NCBI RefSeq assembly: GCF_001889165.1 | Contig: NZ_CP016020.1 | Coordinates: forward strand, 2,454,501 to 2,518,500 | Length of the DNA stretch: 64,000 bases | From: Bacillus weihaiensis | Lineage (GTDB): Bacteria; Bacillota; Bacilli; Bacillales; Bacillaceae | Reading direction: 5' to 3' | Shown here: piece after piece, positions 56,118-64,000 of the stretch | How positions within the stretch are numbered: the first letter of the stretch is position 1 | Layout of the letters: every line of letters begins with the position of its first letter | The notes under the pieces: generated by a model | Database searches by the model: none | Told to the model about the DNA's origin: nothing | Seen by the model: the letters and a program-made list of their open reading frames with translations, nothing else | Program-made: the position numbers and the translations under genes

Positions 56118-56344
56118 TGAATTCATTTCATAAATTGAATCATTAGAGCCCAATACCATAAGTAATAGAAAGTGCGATAGGTGAGATACACCGAGTGAGG
56201 CTCATCATCTGGCCAGCGGAAAGCGAGCAACTGGGACGGAATTTAACCAGACCGGACACTTGATAAATAGCAACAAGCTAAAAGGTATTTCAATCCTGTT
56301 GGTCTGTGTTTCTTTAAAAAATAAGCATTTATGAAATGGATCTA
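56118..56344 (+). repeat. Dispersed element copy C with both terminal repeats
   Basis: Left end TGAATTCATTTCATAAAT (56118-56135) and right end ATTTATGAAATGGATCTA (56327-56344) are inverted repeats of about 18 bases with a few mismatches. Between them lies the core CAACTGGGACGGAATTTAAC, then CCAGACCGGACACTTGATAA and GGTCTGTGTTTCTTTAAAAA. At 227 bases with no coding capacity it looks like a non-autonomous miniature element. It fills most of the 55937-56401 gap. Confidence 0.72.
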
Positions 56345-56401
56345 TTTATAAAAAAATTTCAATTGAAAATTATTCTAATTATTTTATGAGGTGTTTGTAT
56401 T

Positions 56402-56605
56402 ATGAGAGTAAAATGTGTTATTTGTGATAAAGTTGAATCTATTGATGACGAATTGTTGATTGCTAAAAGACTGAGAAACAGACCTATTCATACATATATG
56501 TGTCAAGATTGCTACAACCGTATTGAAGAAAAAACAAATGCTCGAATTGCAACAGGAAAATTCAGGTTATATGAAGATAAAAAGACGGATGATTCATGGA
56601 TATAA
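56402..56605 (+). CDS. ylaI: YlaI, DUF2197 zinc-finger protein
   Basis: 67 residues. CVIC (5-8) and CQDC (about 34-37) form a four-Cys zinc site; SIDDELLIAKRLRNRPIHTY lies between them. DUF2197 family, small cytosolic protein of unknown function, as in B. subtilis. GAGGTG lies about nine bases before the ATG. Overlaps the next gene by ten bases. Confidence 0.9.
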   Translation: MRVKCVICDKVESIDDELLIAKRLRNRPIHTYMCQDCYNRIEEKTNARIATGKFRLYEDKKTDDSWI

Positions 56606-57027
56606 TAAAAAGAGGAGTCCTTTCAGGTCTTTATAGTGGAATTATTTTAGGTTTATTTCTAAAGGTGATTGAGCTAACTTCAGGCCTAAAGGTTTATACC
56701 CTTCTTTTGAATATCGATTTTATCTATCCCAACCCTTTACCAGAGCTTGTTGAATTCTCATTACATGTTTTTGTATCCTTACTTATAGGAATTGTATTCG
56801 TAGCATTATGCCAAAGCTTCAAAATCACTAAAAGGAACTCGAGATTTTTCCTAGCATTATTGATTACTTTTCCAACGTTATTTTTATATTTCCCTTTGAC
56901 GTTGTTGGCAATAAAAGAAACACCAAGTATTGATAATTTCCACGCTATTTTTTGGTGGGTACTAGCTCATCTACTATATGCGGTAATCCTACCTATTCCA
57001 TTAAGAACAAAACCACAAGCACCTTAA
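56596..57027 (+). CDS. Four-span membrane protein of unknown family
   Basis: 143 residues with spans at about 7-25, 55-75, 86-106 and 118-137. The N-terminal RGVLSGLYSGIILGLFLKVI has small-residue packing, and HAIFWWVLAHLLYAVILPIP closes the protein. The ATG lies inside the end of ylaI, with only a weak GGATG site, suggesting translational coupling. I do not recognise the family; no B. subtilis counterpart is known to me at this position. Confidence 0.7.
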   Translation: MDIIKRGVLSGLYSGIILGLFLKVIELTSGLKVYTLLLNIDFIYPNPLPELVEFSLHVFVSLLIGIVFVALCQSFKITKRNSRFFLALLITFPTLFLYFPLTLLAIKETPSIDNFHAIFWWVLAHLLYAVILPIPLRTKPQAP

Positions 57028-57301
57028 ATAACCTGTGGAACAATTTACACTCGAAAGAAAAGAAGTAGGAGTTACAAATCTTCTTTAAATAGGATAACTA
57101 TTTACTATCAGATATTTTGGTAGGTAAGGAAAAAATAAGCTCTTTTATATTTTGATATTCATTCTAGTTATCCTATATATAAGCTATGAAGGCTCTACGG
57201 GTAAATCTGACCATAGAGGTTAAATAGACATGAGATCCACTTCAGATCTTTGTGTAAGCGATATAGGACATACAACCAGTTTCACTTTCTTAAGCCAATA
57301 T

Positions 57302-57350
57302 AAAAGACTGTAGACAATCCGATTTAACGGTTTTTGTTTACAGTCTTTTT
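57302..57350 (+). terminator. Plus-strand terminator facing ylaH
   Basis: AAAAGACTGTA (57302-57312) pairs with TACAGTCTTTT (57339-57349), with T run. The preceding 57028-57301 has no gene; GAGATCCAC near 57231 hints at another decayed element copy. Confidence 0.65.
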
Positions 57351-57355
57351 ATTAG

Positions 57356-57379
57356 AGTCCTGATACACGAATCAGGACT
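57356..57379 (-). terminator. Terminator of ylaH
   Basis: AGTCCTGAT (57356-57364) and ATCAGGACT (57371-57379) pair perfectly; on the minus strand they are followed by CTAATAAAAA, a poor T run. Confidence 0.55.
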
Positions 57380-57385
57380 CTTTCT

Positions 57386-57703
57386 TTAAATTTTTTCAGC
57401 TTCTTGTTTCTTCGATTGGTGTAGTCTAATCTTATAGATGATGAGGATAAGAGCAGCTACAACTAACCCTTCAGCAACCGGAAGAAATATTCCTAAAAAG
57501 GTTAAAACTGTACAACCTAATGCTAAAAAAGTATAAATGACTACTGATTTTAAAATAGGAAGCTTTTGTGCAAATCCGAGCTTATAAACAAGGATAGACA
57601 ATAATAGAATGGTTATATATAACATCCACATCCCTAACTTGGGATGGTCTACTACTTGATATAAGCTTGGAAAAAAGGAAAGTTTATCTGTGATATCCAT
57701 CAT
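57386..57703 (-). CDS. ylaH: YlaH-like membrane protein
   Basis: 105 residues with three spans (about 24-42, 50-70 and 75-90), matching the YlaH-like family: [40 protein letters not shown]. Function unknown. AAGGAGG lies five bases before the first of two adjacent ATGs. Directly follows typA on the same strand with 97 bases between them read in reverse; likely a separate small unit. Confidence 0.9.
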   Translation of the reverse strand: MMDITDKLSFFPSLYQVVDHPKLGMWMLYITILLLSILVYKLGFAQKLPILKSVVIYTFLALGCTVLTFLGIFLPVAEGLVVAALILIIYKIRLHQSKKQEAEKI

Positions 57704-57800
57704 TTATTCCTCCTTGCAATGATTGAAGTAGGAAATTTACGAATAGTAACACAAGTACCCAAAGGATACTTGTGCTTACGCTACTCGTTCTCTGAATCCA

Positions 57801-59642
57801 TTACATTCCTGATAATTTTTTCTTTTTAGCTGCTTTTTCACGTTCGTTTTTATCAAGAATTTTCTTTCTTAAACGGATTGATTCAGGAGTAAGTTCGCAA
57901 TACTCATCATCGTTTAAGTATTCTAATGCCTCTTCTAATGACATAATTCTAGGTTTTTTCATTGAGTTTGTTTGATCCTTTGTTGCAGAACGGATATTTG
58001 TTTGTTGTTTCATCTTACAAATATTCACCACAAGGTCATTTTCACGTGTATGCTCTCCTACGATCATTCCCTCGTAAACATCAACACCTGCTTCTACGAA
58101 GATAATCCCGCGGTCCTCAACACCTTGAATACCGTATGTTGTTGATTTACCGTTTTCCATAGAAACTAACACACCTTGACGACGTCCCCCAACTTTACCA
58201 GGCTGCATAGGTTGGTAACTATCAAACGTATGATTGATAATTCCGAATCCTCGAGTTAATGACATAAACTCTGTAGAATACCCAATTAATCCGCGAGCAG
58301 GTACATTAAAGATCAAACGTACTTGTCCATTACCATTGTTAATCATGTCTAACATTTCACCTTTACGAGCACCAATGGATTCCATAACAGATCCAGTGTG
58401 TTCTTCTGGAACATCAATTTGTACGCGCTCGATTGGCTCACATCTAACACCGTCAATTTCCTTTACGATAACTTCTGGCTTCGATACTTGCAATTCATAA
58501 CCTTCACGACGCATATTTTCAATTAATATCGATAAGTGAAGCTCACCACGACCTGAAACCACCCATGCATCAGGAGAATCAGTTGGATCTACTCGTAAGC
58601 TTACATCTGTTTGTAATTGAGCTAATAGACGTTCTTCAATTTTACGAGCTGTTACAAATTTACCTTCACGACCTGCAAACGGACTGTTATTAACAGCAAA
58701 AGTCATTTGTAGTGTAGGCTCATCAATTCGAAGGATAGGTAGTGCTTCTTGGTGTTCAGCAGGACATACTGTTTCACCAACATTGATATCTTCCATACCG
58801 GAAACTGCTACAAGATCCCCTGCAACTGCTTCTTGAACTTCAACACGTTTTAACCCTTGGAAGCCAAAGATTTTACTTACACGGAAGTTCTTAATAGAAC
58901 CGTCGACTTTCATTAATGCTACTTGCTGTCCTACTTGCATTGTTCCGCGGAACACACGTCCAATACCAATACGACCTACATAGTCATTATAGTCTAAAAG
59001 GGCAACTTGGAATTGAAGTGGTTCTTCTTTGTTATCAACTGGAGCAGGAATATGATTGACAATTGCTTCAAATAATGATTCCATGTTTTCCTCTTGATCA
59101 GCAGGATTTGGGCTAGTACTAGCTGTTCCATTAATTGCTGAAGCAAACACTACAGGGAATTCTAATTGCTCTTCATTTGCATCAAGCTCAATGAATAAAT
59201 CTAAAACTTCATCAACTACCTCTGAAGGTCTAGCAAAATCACGGTCAATTTTGTTTACAACGACAATCGGTGTTAAATTTTGCTCTAGTGCTTTCTTAAG
59301 AACAAATCGCGTCTGAGGCATACATCCTTCATATGCATCTACAACTAGGAGTACACCGTCAACCATTTTCATGATACGCTCAACTTCTCCCCCGAAGTCA
59401 GCATGTCCAGGAGTGTCCATGATATTAATGCGTTTGTCTTTAAAGTTAATTGCTGTATTTTTTGCTAAGATTGTAATACCACGCTCACGCTCAAGATCAT
59501 TTGAATCCATTGCACGCTCTGCAACTTGTTCGTTAGTACGGAACGTTCCAGATTGGTGCAGAAGTTGGTCAACCAAAGTTGTTTTCCCATGGTCAACGTG
59601 GGCAATAATAGCTATGTTGCGAATATCGTTTCGAAGTTTCAC
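57801..59642 (-). CDS. typA: TypA/BipA ribosome-associated GTPase
   Basis: Translational GTPase acting in ribosome assembly and stress or cold growth. 613 residues. G1 AHVDHGKTT (about 14-22), G2 around RERGITI, G3 DTPGHADF (about 76-83), G4 NKIDR (about 130-134), then EF-Tu domain II, an EF-G-like domain III and the BipA-specific C-terminal domain, ending in a Lys-rich tail. GTG start six bases after AGGAGAT, giving [12 protein letters not shown] as in B. subtilis. Confidence 0.97.
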   Translation of the reverse strand: MKLRNDIRNIAIIAHVDHGKTTLVDQLLHQSGTFRTNEQVAERAMDSNDLERERGITILAKNTAINFKDKRINIMDTPGHADFGGEVERIMKMVDGVLLVVDAYEGCMPQTRFVLKKALEQNLTPIVVVNKIDRDFARPSEVVDEVLDLFIELDANEEQLEFPVVFASAINGTASTSPNPADQEENMESLFEAIVNHIPAPVDNKEEPLQFQVALLDYNDYVGRIGIGRVFRGTMQVGQQVALMKVDGSIKNFRVSKIFGFQGLKRVEVQEAVAGDLVAVSGMEDINVGETVCPAEHQEALPILRIDEPTLQMTFAVNNSPFAGREGKFVTARKIEERLLAQLQTDVSLRVDPTDSPDAWVVSGRGELHLSILIENMRREGYELQVSKPEVIVKEIDGVRCEPIERVQIDVPEEHTGSVMESIGARKGEMLDMINNGNGQVRLIFNVPARGLIGYSTEFMSLTRGFGIINHTFDSYQPMQPGKVGGRRQGVLVSMENGKSTTYGIQGVEDRGIIFVEAGVDVYEGMIVGEHTRENDLVVNICKMKQQTNIRSATKDQTNSMKKPRIMSLEEALEYLNDDEYCELTPESIRLRKKILDKNEREKAAKKKKLSGM

Positions 59643-59777
59643 AATTTCATCTCCTAAATATATAGTAAAAACATAAGCGTAAACGCCATGGTTAGGCTCT
59701 CAATATTATTTCATGAATGAAGGTGCTTATGCCAATCATTCTATGAGTGATTTAAAGGATACAAATTCACCTTCGAT

Positions 59778-59786
59778 ATTATACCA
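59778..59786 (-). promoter_or_regulatory. Extended -10 promoter element of typA
   Basis: On the minus strand TGGTATAAT gives an extended -10 (TGnTATAAT) about 130 bases upstream of typA. The -35 region is poor, which extended -10 promoters tolerate. Confidence 0.5.
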
Positions 59787-59870
59787 TAAACAATCTAGAA
59801 AAGAGGAATGTTTTTCTGTAAACTAATAAAAGAACATAAATATCGTCTTTTGATGGGAGATGTTGGAGTT

Positions 59871-60056
59871 ATGAAACAAGGGAAATGGATTTTTCTTTTA
59901 CTCGCTTCTTTAGCTGCTATTAGTATGATTGGAATAGGGATCTCAGTTGGGGAACGAAGTATGATTGGAATCATCTTATCAATCATTTTCTTGATTGCAA
60001 TAATGGGGACAGGTTTTGTCATGAAAAAACGAATGAGAGAAAATGGGATTTTGTAA
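59871..60056 (+). CDS. ylaF: YlaF, DUF5325 two-span membrane protein
   Basis: 61 residues, two membrane helices (about 5-22 and 29-50) with RSMIGIILSIIFLIAIMGTG and a basic C-terminus MKKRMREN. Start MKQGKWIFLLLASL at 59871; GGAG is very close to this ATG, and a frame back to 59808 has no better site. Length matches B. subtilis YlaF. Function unknown. Confidence 0.82.
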   Translation: MKQGKWIFLLLASLAAISMIGIGISVGERSMIGIILSIIFLIAIMGTGFVMKKRMRENGIL

Positions 60057-60140
60057 AGTGTAATTATTGTTCTGAATTAAAAAGCATATCTACATGCTCA
60101 CAATGAAGGGGCTGAGATATAAGTATTTCACTCAAAGGAA

Positions 60141-60198
60141 AACCCGAACTATCTTGTGATATTTACTCAATATCTTCGCATATAGTTCGGGTTTTTAT
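60141..60198 (+). terminator. Terminator of ylaF
   Basis: AACCCGAACTAT (60141-60152) pairs perfectly with ATAGTTCGGGTT (60182-60193), followed by TTTATTT. Confidence 0.82.
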
Positions 60199-60239
60199 TT
60201 CCCCTCCTAGTTTTTGGATTGTACATACTCTAGTTAATT

Positions 60240-60326
60240 GTTAGTGTAATGAAGCGGAATCCACTTCACTCCTGTAGGAGGTTAAGCAAAGCAAGTTGAC
60301 CCAATGGAACGTACGTGACGTACGTG
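60240..60326. repeat. Decayed element fragment and ACGTACGTG tandem
   Basis: GCGGAATCCACTTC and ACTCCTGTAGGAG (about 60252-60282) resemble the core of the widespread Bacillaceae intergenic repeat. Beyond it, ACGTACGTG occurs twice in tandem at 60309-60317 and 60318-60326. No gene in 60199-60402. Confidence 0.4.
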
Positions 60327-60402
60327 CTAAAAGAAAATCGTTCGTATTTTAAAAACTATTACATTTTGTCACGACTTCTTCATTCATAACACAGAAATAT
60401 AT

Positions 60403-60870
60403 TCATAATGGTTTTACGCAAATAATATAATCCAGGTTATTCTTATTATTTGTTTCGAGCTTCACTTGTTCAAACTGACATTTCCCGAGAAATTTCAACC
60501 AGTCATCATAAATGGCAGGGCTTGACGCATAAAAAGCCTTATGTCCATTTATTCGTTGCTCTTGTCCAATTTGTTGAATTATTCTTTTACCATACCCTTT
60601 ATTTCTTTCATTAGGGTGAATAAGTATCGTTCCTAACCAAGGTCTTTCATTTGATGGAGCCCAATCAAGATGATAACTAATTCCAATCGGCTCATTGTTT
60701 GGAGAATTCCAAACTCTCCAAGAGCCTTGAAACATCTCATAGGAAAGTAAATAAGCTTCTAGCTCATTCATTCCACACTCTACTCGTTGCCAAGAAGGGC
60801 TTTCTTTTATTAGCGATCGTAACAAATCCCGATCCTGCTTTATCATTGGTCGGTGGGAAAGAACATTCAC
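60403..60870 (-). CDS. GNAT-family N-acetyltransferase
   Basis: 155 residues. LGTILIHPNERNKGYGKRII (about 79-98) contains the acetyl-CoA motif (RNKGYG). GTG start overlapping the suhB stop as GTGA, with AGAGGA 12 bases upstream, so translation is probably coupled to suhB. Substrate unknown. I know of no equivalent at this site in B. subtilis. Confidence 0.85.
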   Translation of the reverse strand: MNVLSHRPMIKQDRDLLRSLIKESPSWQRVECGMNELEAYLLSYEMFQGSWRVWNSPNNEPIGISYHLDWAPSNERPWLGTILIHPNERNKGYGKRIIQQIGQEQRINGHKAFYASSPAIYDDWLKFLGKCQFEQVKLETNNKNNLDYIICVKPL

Positions 60871-61658
60871 TTTTGTATGTATTCCTCTAATAAATGCTTA
60901 TGAAGTGAACTTTCTCCTATAAAAAACGTATTCTTAGACAATAAATCTAATTCTGTTCCCTCTAAAGTAGTAGCTTTTCCACCAACCTCATTTACAAGGA
61001 CTAGTCCAGCTGCAAAATCCCATGGAGCTAATCTCATCGTCATATAAGCATCTAAACGTCCTGAAGCAACATAGGCACATTCCATTGCTGCTGACCCATA
61101 TGAGCGTGTACCCCTTACTTTTTTCACTATAGGTATAATCTTTGTATGATCGATTCGCTTATTTTCTGTAACCCATACTGGACTGATCCCAATTATGGCT
61201 TCTTCAATAGGAACTGAATCAAGTTTTGGTAAACGAATATCATTCATATAAGCTCCTTCACCTTTAAAAGCGTGATATAACTCATCATGAACAACATCAT
61301 AGATTAAGCCTATGTATCCTACTCCTTCTTCGTAAATCCCAATAGATATAGCAAAATTTCGCTGTTGATGCACAAAGTTCATTGTGCCGTCAATTGGATC
61401 AATAATCCAAACGACACCTTTTAAATCGGTTACATCATCACCGTAGCCTTCCTCACCTAAAATTCTATGATTAGGATAGGTGGTTTGTATTCTACTAATT
61501 AAAAACTGTTCAATCTCTTTATCCATATTCGTAACTAAATCATTCGGGTTGGACTTAAATTGAATGGATAGGGCTGAATCAAACGATTTTCTGATAATTT
61601 CTCCCGCCTCTTTCACCCACTCTTTTGCCTTCTGGTCAATTTCCTTCCAGTTTGTCAT
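60867..61658 (-). CDS. suhB: SuhB/YktC, inositol monophosphatase family phosphatase
   Basis: Mg2+-dependent phosphatase of 263 residues. Metal-binding motifs are GEEGYGDD (about 70-77), WIIDPIDGTMNFVHQ (about 87-101) and APWDFAAGLVLVNEVGG (about 209-225). B. subtilis YktC is an inositol-1-monophosphatase that also acts on NADP. ATG six bases behind GAGGTA. Confidence 0.94.
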   Translation of the reverse strand: MTNWKEIDQKAKEWVKEAGEIIRKSFDSALSIQFKSNPNDLVTNMDKEIEQFLISRIQTTYPNHRILGEEGYGDDVTDLKGVVWIIDPIDGTMNFVHQQRNFAISIGIYEEGVGYIGLIYDVVHDELYHAFKGEGAYMNDIRLPKLDSVPIEEAIIGISPVWVTENKRIDHTKIIPIVKKVRGTRSYGSAAMECAYVASGRLDAYMTMRLAPWDFAAGLVLVNEVGGKATTLEGTELDLLSKNTFFIGESSLHKHLLEEYIQK

Positions 61659-61755
61659 TTATGCTACCTCATTTCTATGTATGTATCGCACTCTATTTTA
61701 AGGATACTGTAAAAATTTGTTGAAAATCAAGTAGCACTGCATATTCGCAGATAAA

Positions 61756-61778
61756 AACGAACCTTAACGAGGTTCGTT
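61756..61778 (-). terminator. Terminator of the small helical protein gene
   Basis: AACGAACCT (61756-61764) and AGGTTCGTT (61770-61778) pair perfectly and are followed on the minus strand by TTTATCTG. Confidence 0.82.
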
Positions 61779-61799
61779 TGTAGACTTACTTACTCCTCT

Positions 61800-61988
61800 T
61801 CACGCATGAAGTTTTATCCACTCTTTTCTTAATTTTTCTAATTTTTGCTTACATTCTAGCTTTTTTTTATGATCTTTCTTTTGCATGGCTTCGTAAAGGG
61901 TGGCTAGTTCATAATCAAGTTCTAACTTTAACACCCCAATACGATTGTTTATAATCTTTTGCCCACTCGATTTTAATGTTTGTTTCAC
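61800..61988 (-). CDS. Small helical protein (possibly YkzI-like)
   Basis: 62 residues, strongly charged and almost all helical: IGVLKLELDYELATLYEAMQ then KKDHKKKLECKQKLEKLRKEW. A GTG start at 61988, five bases behind GGGGCGG, is preferred to the ATG six codons earlier, which has no ribosome site. Position between yktB and suhB suggests B. subtilis YkzI, from memory of gene order only. Function unknown. Confidence 0.72.
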   Translation of the reverse strand: MKQTLKSSGQKIINNRIGVLKLELDYELATLYEAMQKKDHKKKLECKQKLEKLRKEWIKLHA

Positions 61989-62481
61989 TTTTACCGCCCC
62001 TTTCATTTTCTTTTTCGTAGTATGATTAGTCTTAGGTTCTCGTTTTCAAATCGCTTTCAAAGAGTCTTTGTAAATCTTATTTAGTTTTTTATATAGTATG
62101 TGTAATAAAATTAAGATGGAACTAAACGTATGAAATTGTGTATATACCTAATTTATACCACCAGTTTCCTACCTTAAAACGTAACATCTATTTATTTTAT
62201 AGGATTAGTACACTATCTCTTCAAATCTATCTCTTCATTTCTTACTATTTCCAGTGAACGATTATAGTAACAAGTTCATCATTAAGGGAACCCTATGATA
62301 CATTGAGGTATAGGTTTAACTGTTTACCTAACATTTTTTCTTCCTTTCATTTGCGACCATGTTCTTCGGATCTGTTTGAGGCTTTTCCTTTTGGGTTGCA
62401 TGATCTTTTGCTTAAAAATTTGCGGATAAATAATAAACAGTATTATCTGAAATAACACCTTCTATGATCGCTTAATGAATT

Positions 62482-62638
62482 GAGCTCCTTTCCAAGAGAT
62501 TGTTTCCTTATAAATAGGTTATTTGAACGAAAACTATTTAAGATAGCCTCAAGTTTACGAAAATAGTCAAAATTTAAAGGGTCTCTAAATTAAGTAGGTC
62601 TGTGTTTCTTTAAAATAAGTATTTATGAAATTGATTCA
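62482..62638 (+). repeat. Dispersed element copy D (short form)
   Basis: Begins GAGCTCCTTTCCAAGAG, continues AAATAGGTTATTTGAACGAA and ends GGTCTGTGTTTCTTTAAAAT then ATTTATGAAATTGATTCA (62621-62638). It has both flanks of the family but lacks most of the GC-rich core, a further deletion form. Nothing else in 61989-62717 apart from this. Confidence 0.68.
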
Positions 62639-62717
62639 GGTATGCATTTGTCAAATTCTATCCTGTAGATTATAATTATTATTATATAATAAAGAAATCA
62701 ATTGGAGGCTCTAAAGA

Positions 62718-63335
62718 ATGAATTTTGAAGGATTTACTCAACAGGATTTTGAAACATTCACTATTGAAGGTTTAGATGAAAGAATGGAAGCCATTCGCGG
62801 CAGAATTCAACCTAAATTTAATGAAGTAGGACAATTATTAACGGACGATCTTTCTAGCATGCTTCAAAATGAAATGTTCTTGCATATAGCTAAGCACGCA
62901 AGAAGAACGGTTAATCCACCTAAGGACACGTGGCTCGCCATTGCTGCTAATAAAAGAGGATATAAACAACACCCTCATTTTCAAGTAGGTTTGTTTGATG
63001 ACCACCTCTTCATATGGCTAGCATTTATCTATGAATTACCGAACAAGGAAAAAATCGCTACAAACTTCCTAGATAATATTGATTTAATTAAGCAAGCTAC
63101 AAACCAAGAATTTTACATTTCTTTAGATCACACAAAGAAGGATGCTAAGCCTATTCAAGAGGTAGACTTGGAGAGTTCTTTAGAACGATTTAAAAACGTT
63201 AAAAAAGCGGAGTTTCTTATAGGTAGACACTTTGATGCTAATGACCCAATTGTGAAGGATGGAGAAAAACTTTATCATACCATTCGTGATACATACGAGG
63301 CATTACTACCATTATACAAGCTCTCTTTTAAGTAA
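62718..63335 (+). CDS. yktB: YktB, DUF1054 (UPF0637) family protein
   Basis: 205 residues of DUF1054: MNFEGFTQQDFETFTIEGLD, ARRTVNPPKDTWLAIAANKR and PHFQVGLFDDHLFIWLAFIY are typical. Soluble, structure known for the family, function unknown. GGAGG lies about ten bases before the ATG. Confidence 0.93.
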   Translation: MNFEGFTQQDFETFTIEGLDERMEAIRGRIQPKFNEVGQLLTDDLSSMLQNEMFLHIAKHARRTVNPPKDTWLAIAANKRGYKQHPHFQVGLFDDHLFIWLAFIYELPNKEKIATNFLDNIDLIKQATNQEFYISLDHTKKDAKPIQEVDLESSLERFKNVKKAEFLIGRHFDANDPIVKDGEKLYHTIRDTYEALLPLYKLSFK

Positions 63336-63447
63336 ACGAGCTCATAGGGCTTAGATAATGTGCAAAGGTATTGTAAATAGTACAGACCATCTTATAATTT
63401 GTATAACCTTTCTTATAACTATACTATGGTAAATTCATCTCATTAAA

Positions 63448-63476
63448 AAACCGTCCTATTATTTATAGGGCGGTTT
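63448..63476. terminator. Terminator shared by yktB and yktA
   Basis: AAACCGTCCTAT (63448-63459) and ATAGGGCGGTTT (63465-63476), one mismatch, with an A tract on the left that is the T run for yktA. It overlaps the yktA 3' end. Confidence 0.75.
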
Positions 63477-63752
63477 CGATTGAGCAGTCATTTTTATTTT
63501 TTCAGATTCTACTTCCTTCGCTTTTTTCATTACACGGTAAGCAGAATAACCGCTTACTTCTTCAAATTCACTGCAAATTGTTTTTTCTTCTGCTTTACTC
63601 GGTACAATTTCTTTAAAGCGACGATATACTTTCATTAATTGCTCACGGTCGATACCATTTTCATAGGCTTTTTCTATGCATTCAAAAAATTGAATAGCAT
63701 CAACCGTTTCCTCTGTACTCCATTCTAATGAAATTGGATATTGATATTCCAT
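63459..63752 (-). CDS. yktA: YktA, UPF0223 family protein
   Basis: 97 residues beginning [20 protein letters not shown], with [20 protein letters not shown] and [14 protein letters not shown], the UPF0223 pattern. Helical, function unknown. The ATG at 63752 is chosen over 12 further upstream codons because it matches the family start. The ribosome site (AAAGGA) is ten bases away. Confidence 0.9.
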   Translation of the reverse strand: MEYQYPISLEWSTEETVDAIQFFECIEKAYENGIDREQLMKVYRRFKEIVPSKAEEKTICSEFEEVSGYSAYRVMKKAKEVESEKIKMTAQSKPPYK

Positions 63753-63839
63753 GTTGTCACAATCCTTTCCTACTACAAGATCTTTCATTTATTTCGTTAT
63801 TTTATACACGTCGATGTTTAATTGCAAGCATCTACTACA

Positions 63840-64000
63840 CTACTTACTCCATTTTCTTCTTATTCCTTCTGCGTCATTAACAATGTTACTAAAAAGGTCT
63901 TGAACGGTTGGTATATCTTTAATTAACCCCATCACTTGACCTGCCCACGCAAAGCCATCATCCATATTTCCATCATATATGTACTTTTTATTAGCGCTTC
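63840..64000 (-). CDS. Nitronate monooxygenase-like flavoprotein, C-terminal fragment (cut by window edge)
   Basis: The last 52 residues of a minus-strand gene: ANKKYIYDGNMDDGFAWAGQ then VMGLIKDIPTVQDLFSNIVN and DAEGIRRKWSK before TAG at 63840-63842. The GxxxxGFAWAGQVMGLIKDI pattern is the C-terminal end of the FMN-dependent 2-nitropropane dioxygenase/nitronate monooxygenase family (YrpB type). Only the tail is visible, so substrate and activity cannot be judged. Confidence 0.75.
   Translation of the reverse strand, partial: SANKKYIYDGNMDDGFAWAGQVMGLIKDIPTVQDLFSNIVNDAEGIRRKWSK

Noticed and set aside
57125-57290. Possible further copy of the dispersed element
   Set aside because: Only GAGATCCAC and a GCTCTTTTAT-like word match; too little to call a copy.

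Overview
The window is chromosomal DNA of an endospore-forming, low-GC Bacillaceae member. The evidence is sporulation genes (spoVE, spoVD, ylbJ, rsfA, ylbD, ylaJ), a bacillithiol gene (bshC), a caa3-type cytochrome oxidase cluster, and a gene order that runs like the Bacillus subtilis chromosome from yktA through the yla, cta and ylb genes to the mraZ-murG (dcw) cluster, here in reverse. No species is claimed. I see no rRNA, tRNA, CRISPR array, prophage or intact insertion sequence.

Layout: 1-13.1 kb is the cell wall and division cluster on the minus strand (mraZ-rsmH-ftsL-pbpB, spoVD, murE-mraY-murD-spoVE, start of murG). 13.2-30.3 kb holds bshC, a ketopantoate-reductase-like gene, ylbP, rsfA, an enoyl-CoA hydratase-like gene, rpmF-ylbN, tmcAL, ylbL-ylbK, ylbJ, coaD-rsmD, a probable CsfG sporulation RNA, ylbG, ylbF, ylbE and ylbD. 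30.3-36.3 kb is a looser stretch with ylbC, ylbB, ylbA, a thioesterase, two microORFs and several broken transposases. 36.3-46.6 kb holds two accessory genes and the respiratory block ctaG, ctaF-E-D-C-B and divergent ctaA. 46.6-50 kb is a variable spot (photolyase, methyltransferase, lipoprotein) that still carries a decayed end of pycA. 50-64 kb holds ftsW, ylaN, ylaL, ylaK, ylaJ, ylaI, ylaH, typA, ylaF, suhB, yktB, yktA and the end of a nitronate-monooxygenase-like gene.

How the genes work together: MraY, MurD, MurE and MurG make lipid II. FtsW with PBP2B (vegetative septum) and SpoVE with SpoVD (spore cortex) polymerise and cross-link it, and FtsL holds the septal complex. CtaA and CtaB make heme A for CtaC-F, with CtaG as assembly factor. 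Many starts had to be shortened to the codon next to the real Shine-Dalgarno site, and an unusual number of genes start with TTG.

Most notable non-coding signals: a decamer-phased set of AAGTGG boxes in front of mraZ; a consensus sigma-F promoter driving a CsfG-like RNA; a sigma-E-like promoter before ylbJ; a fully consensus sigma-A promoter before ylbN-rpmF; a perfect hairpin between ftsL and pbpB; and a family of decayed mobile elements whose transposase remnants share one deletion junction. I found no clearly new multi-gene system. The best leads for new biology are the MraZ-box array, the CxxC microprotein locus behind the thioesterase gene, and the deletion-derivative element family.
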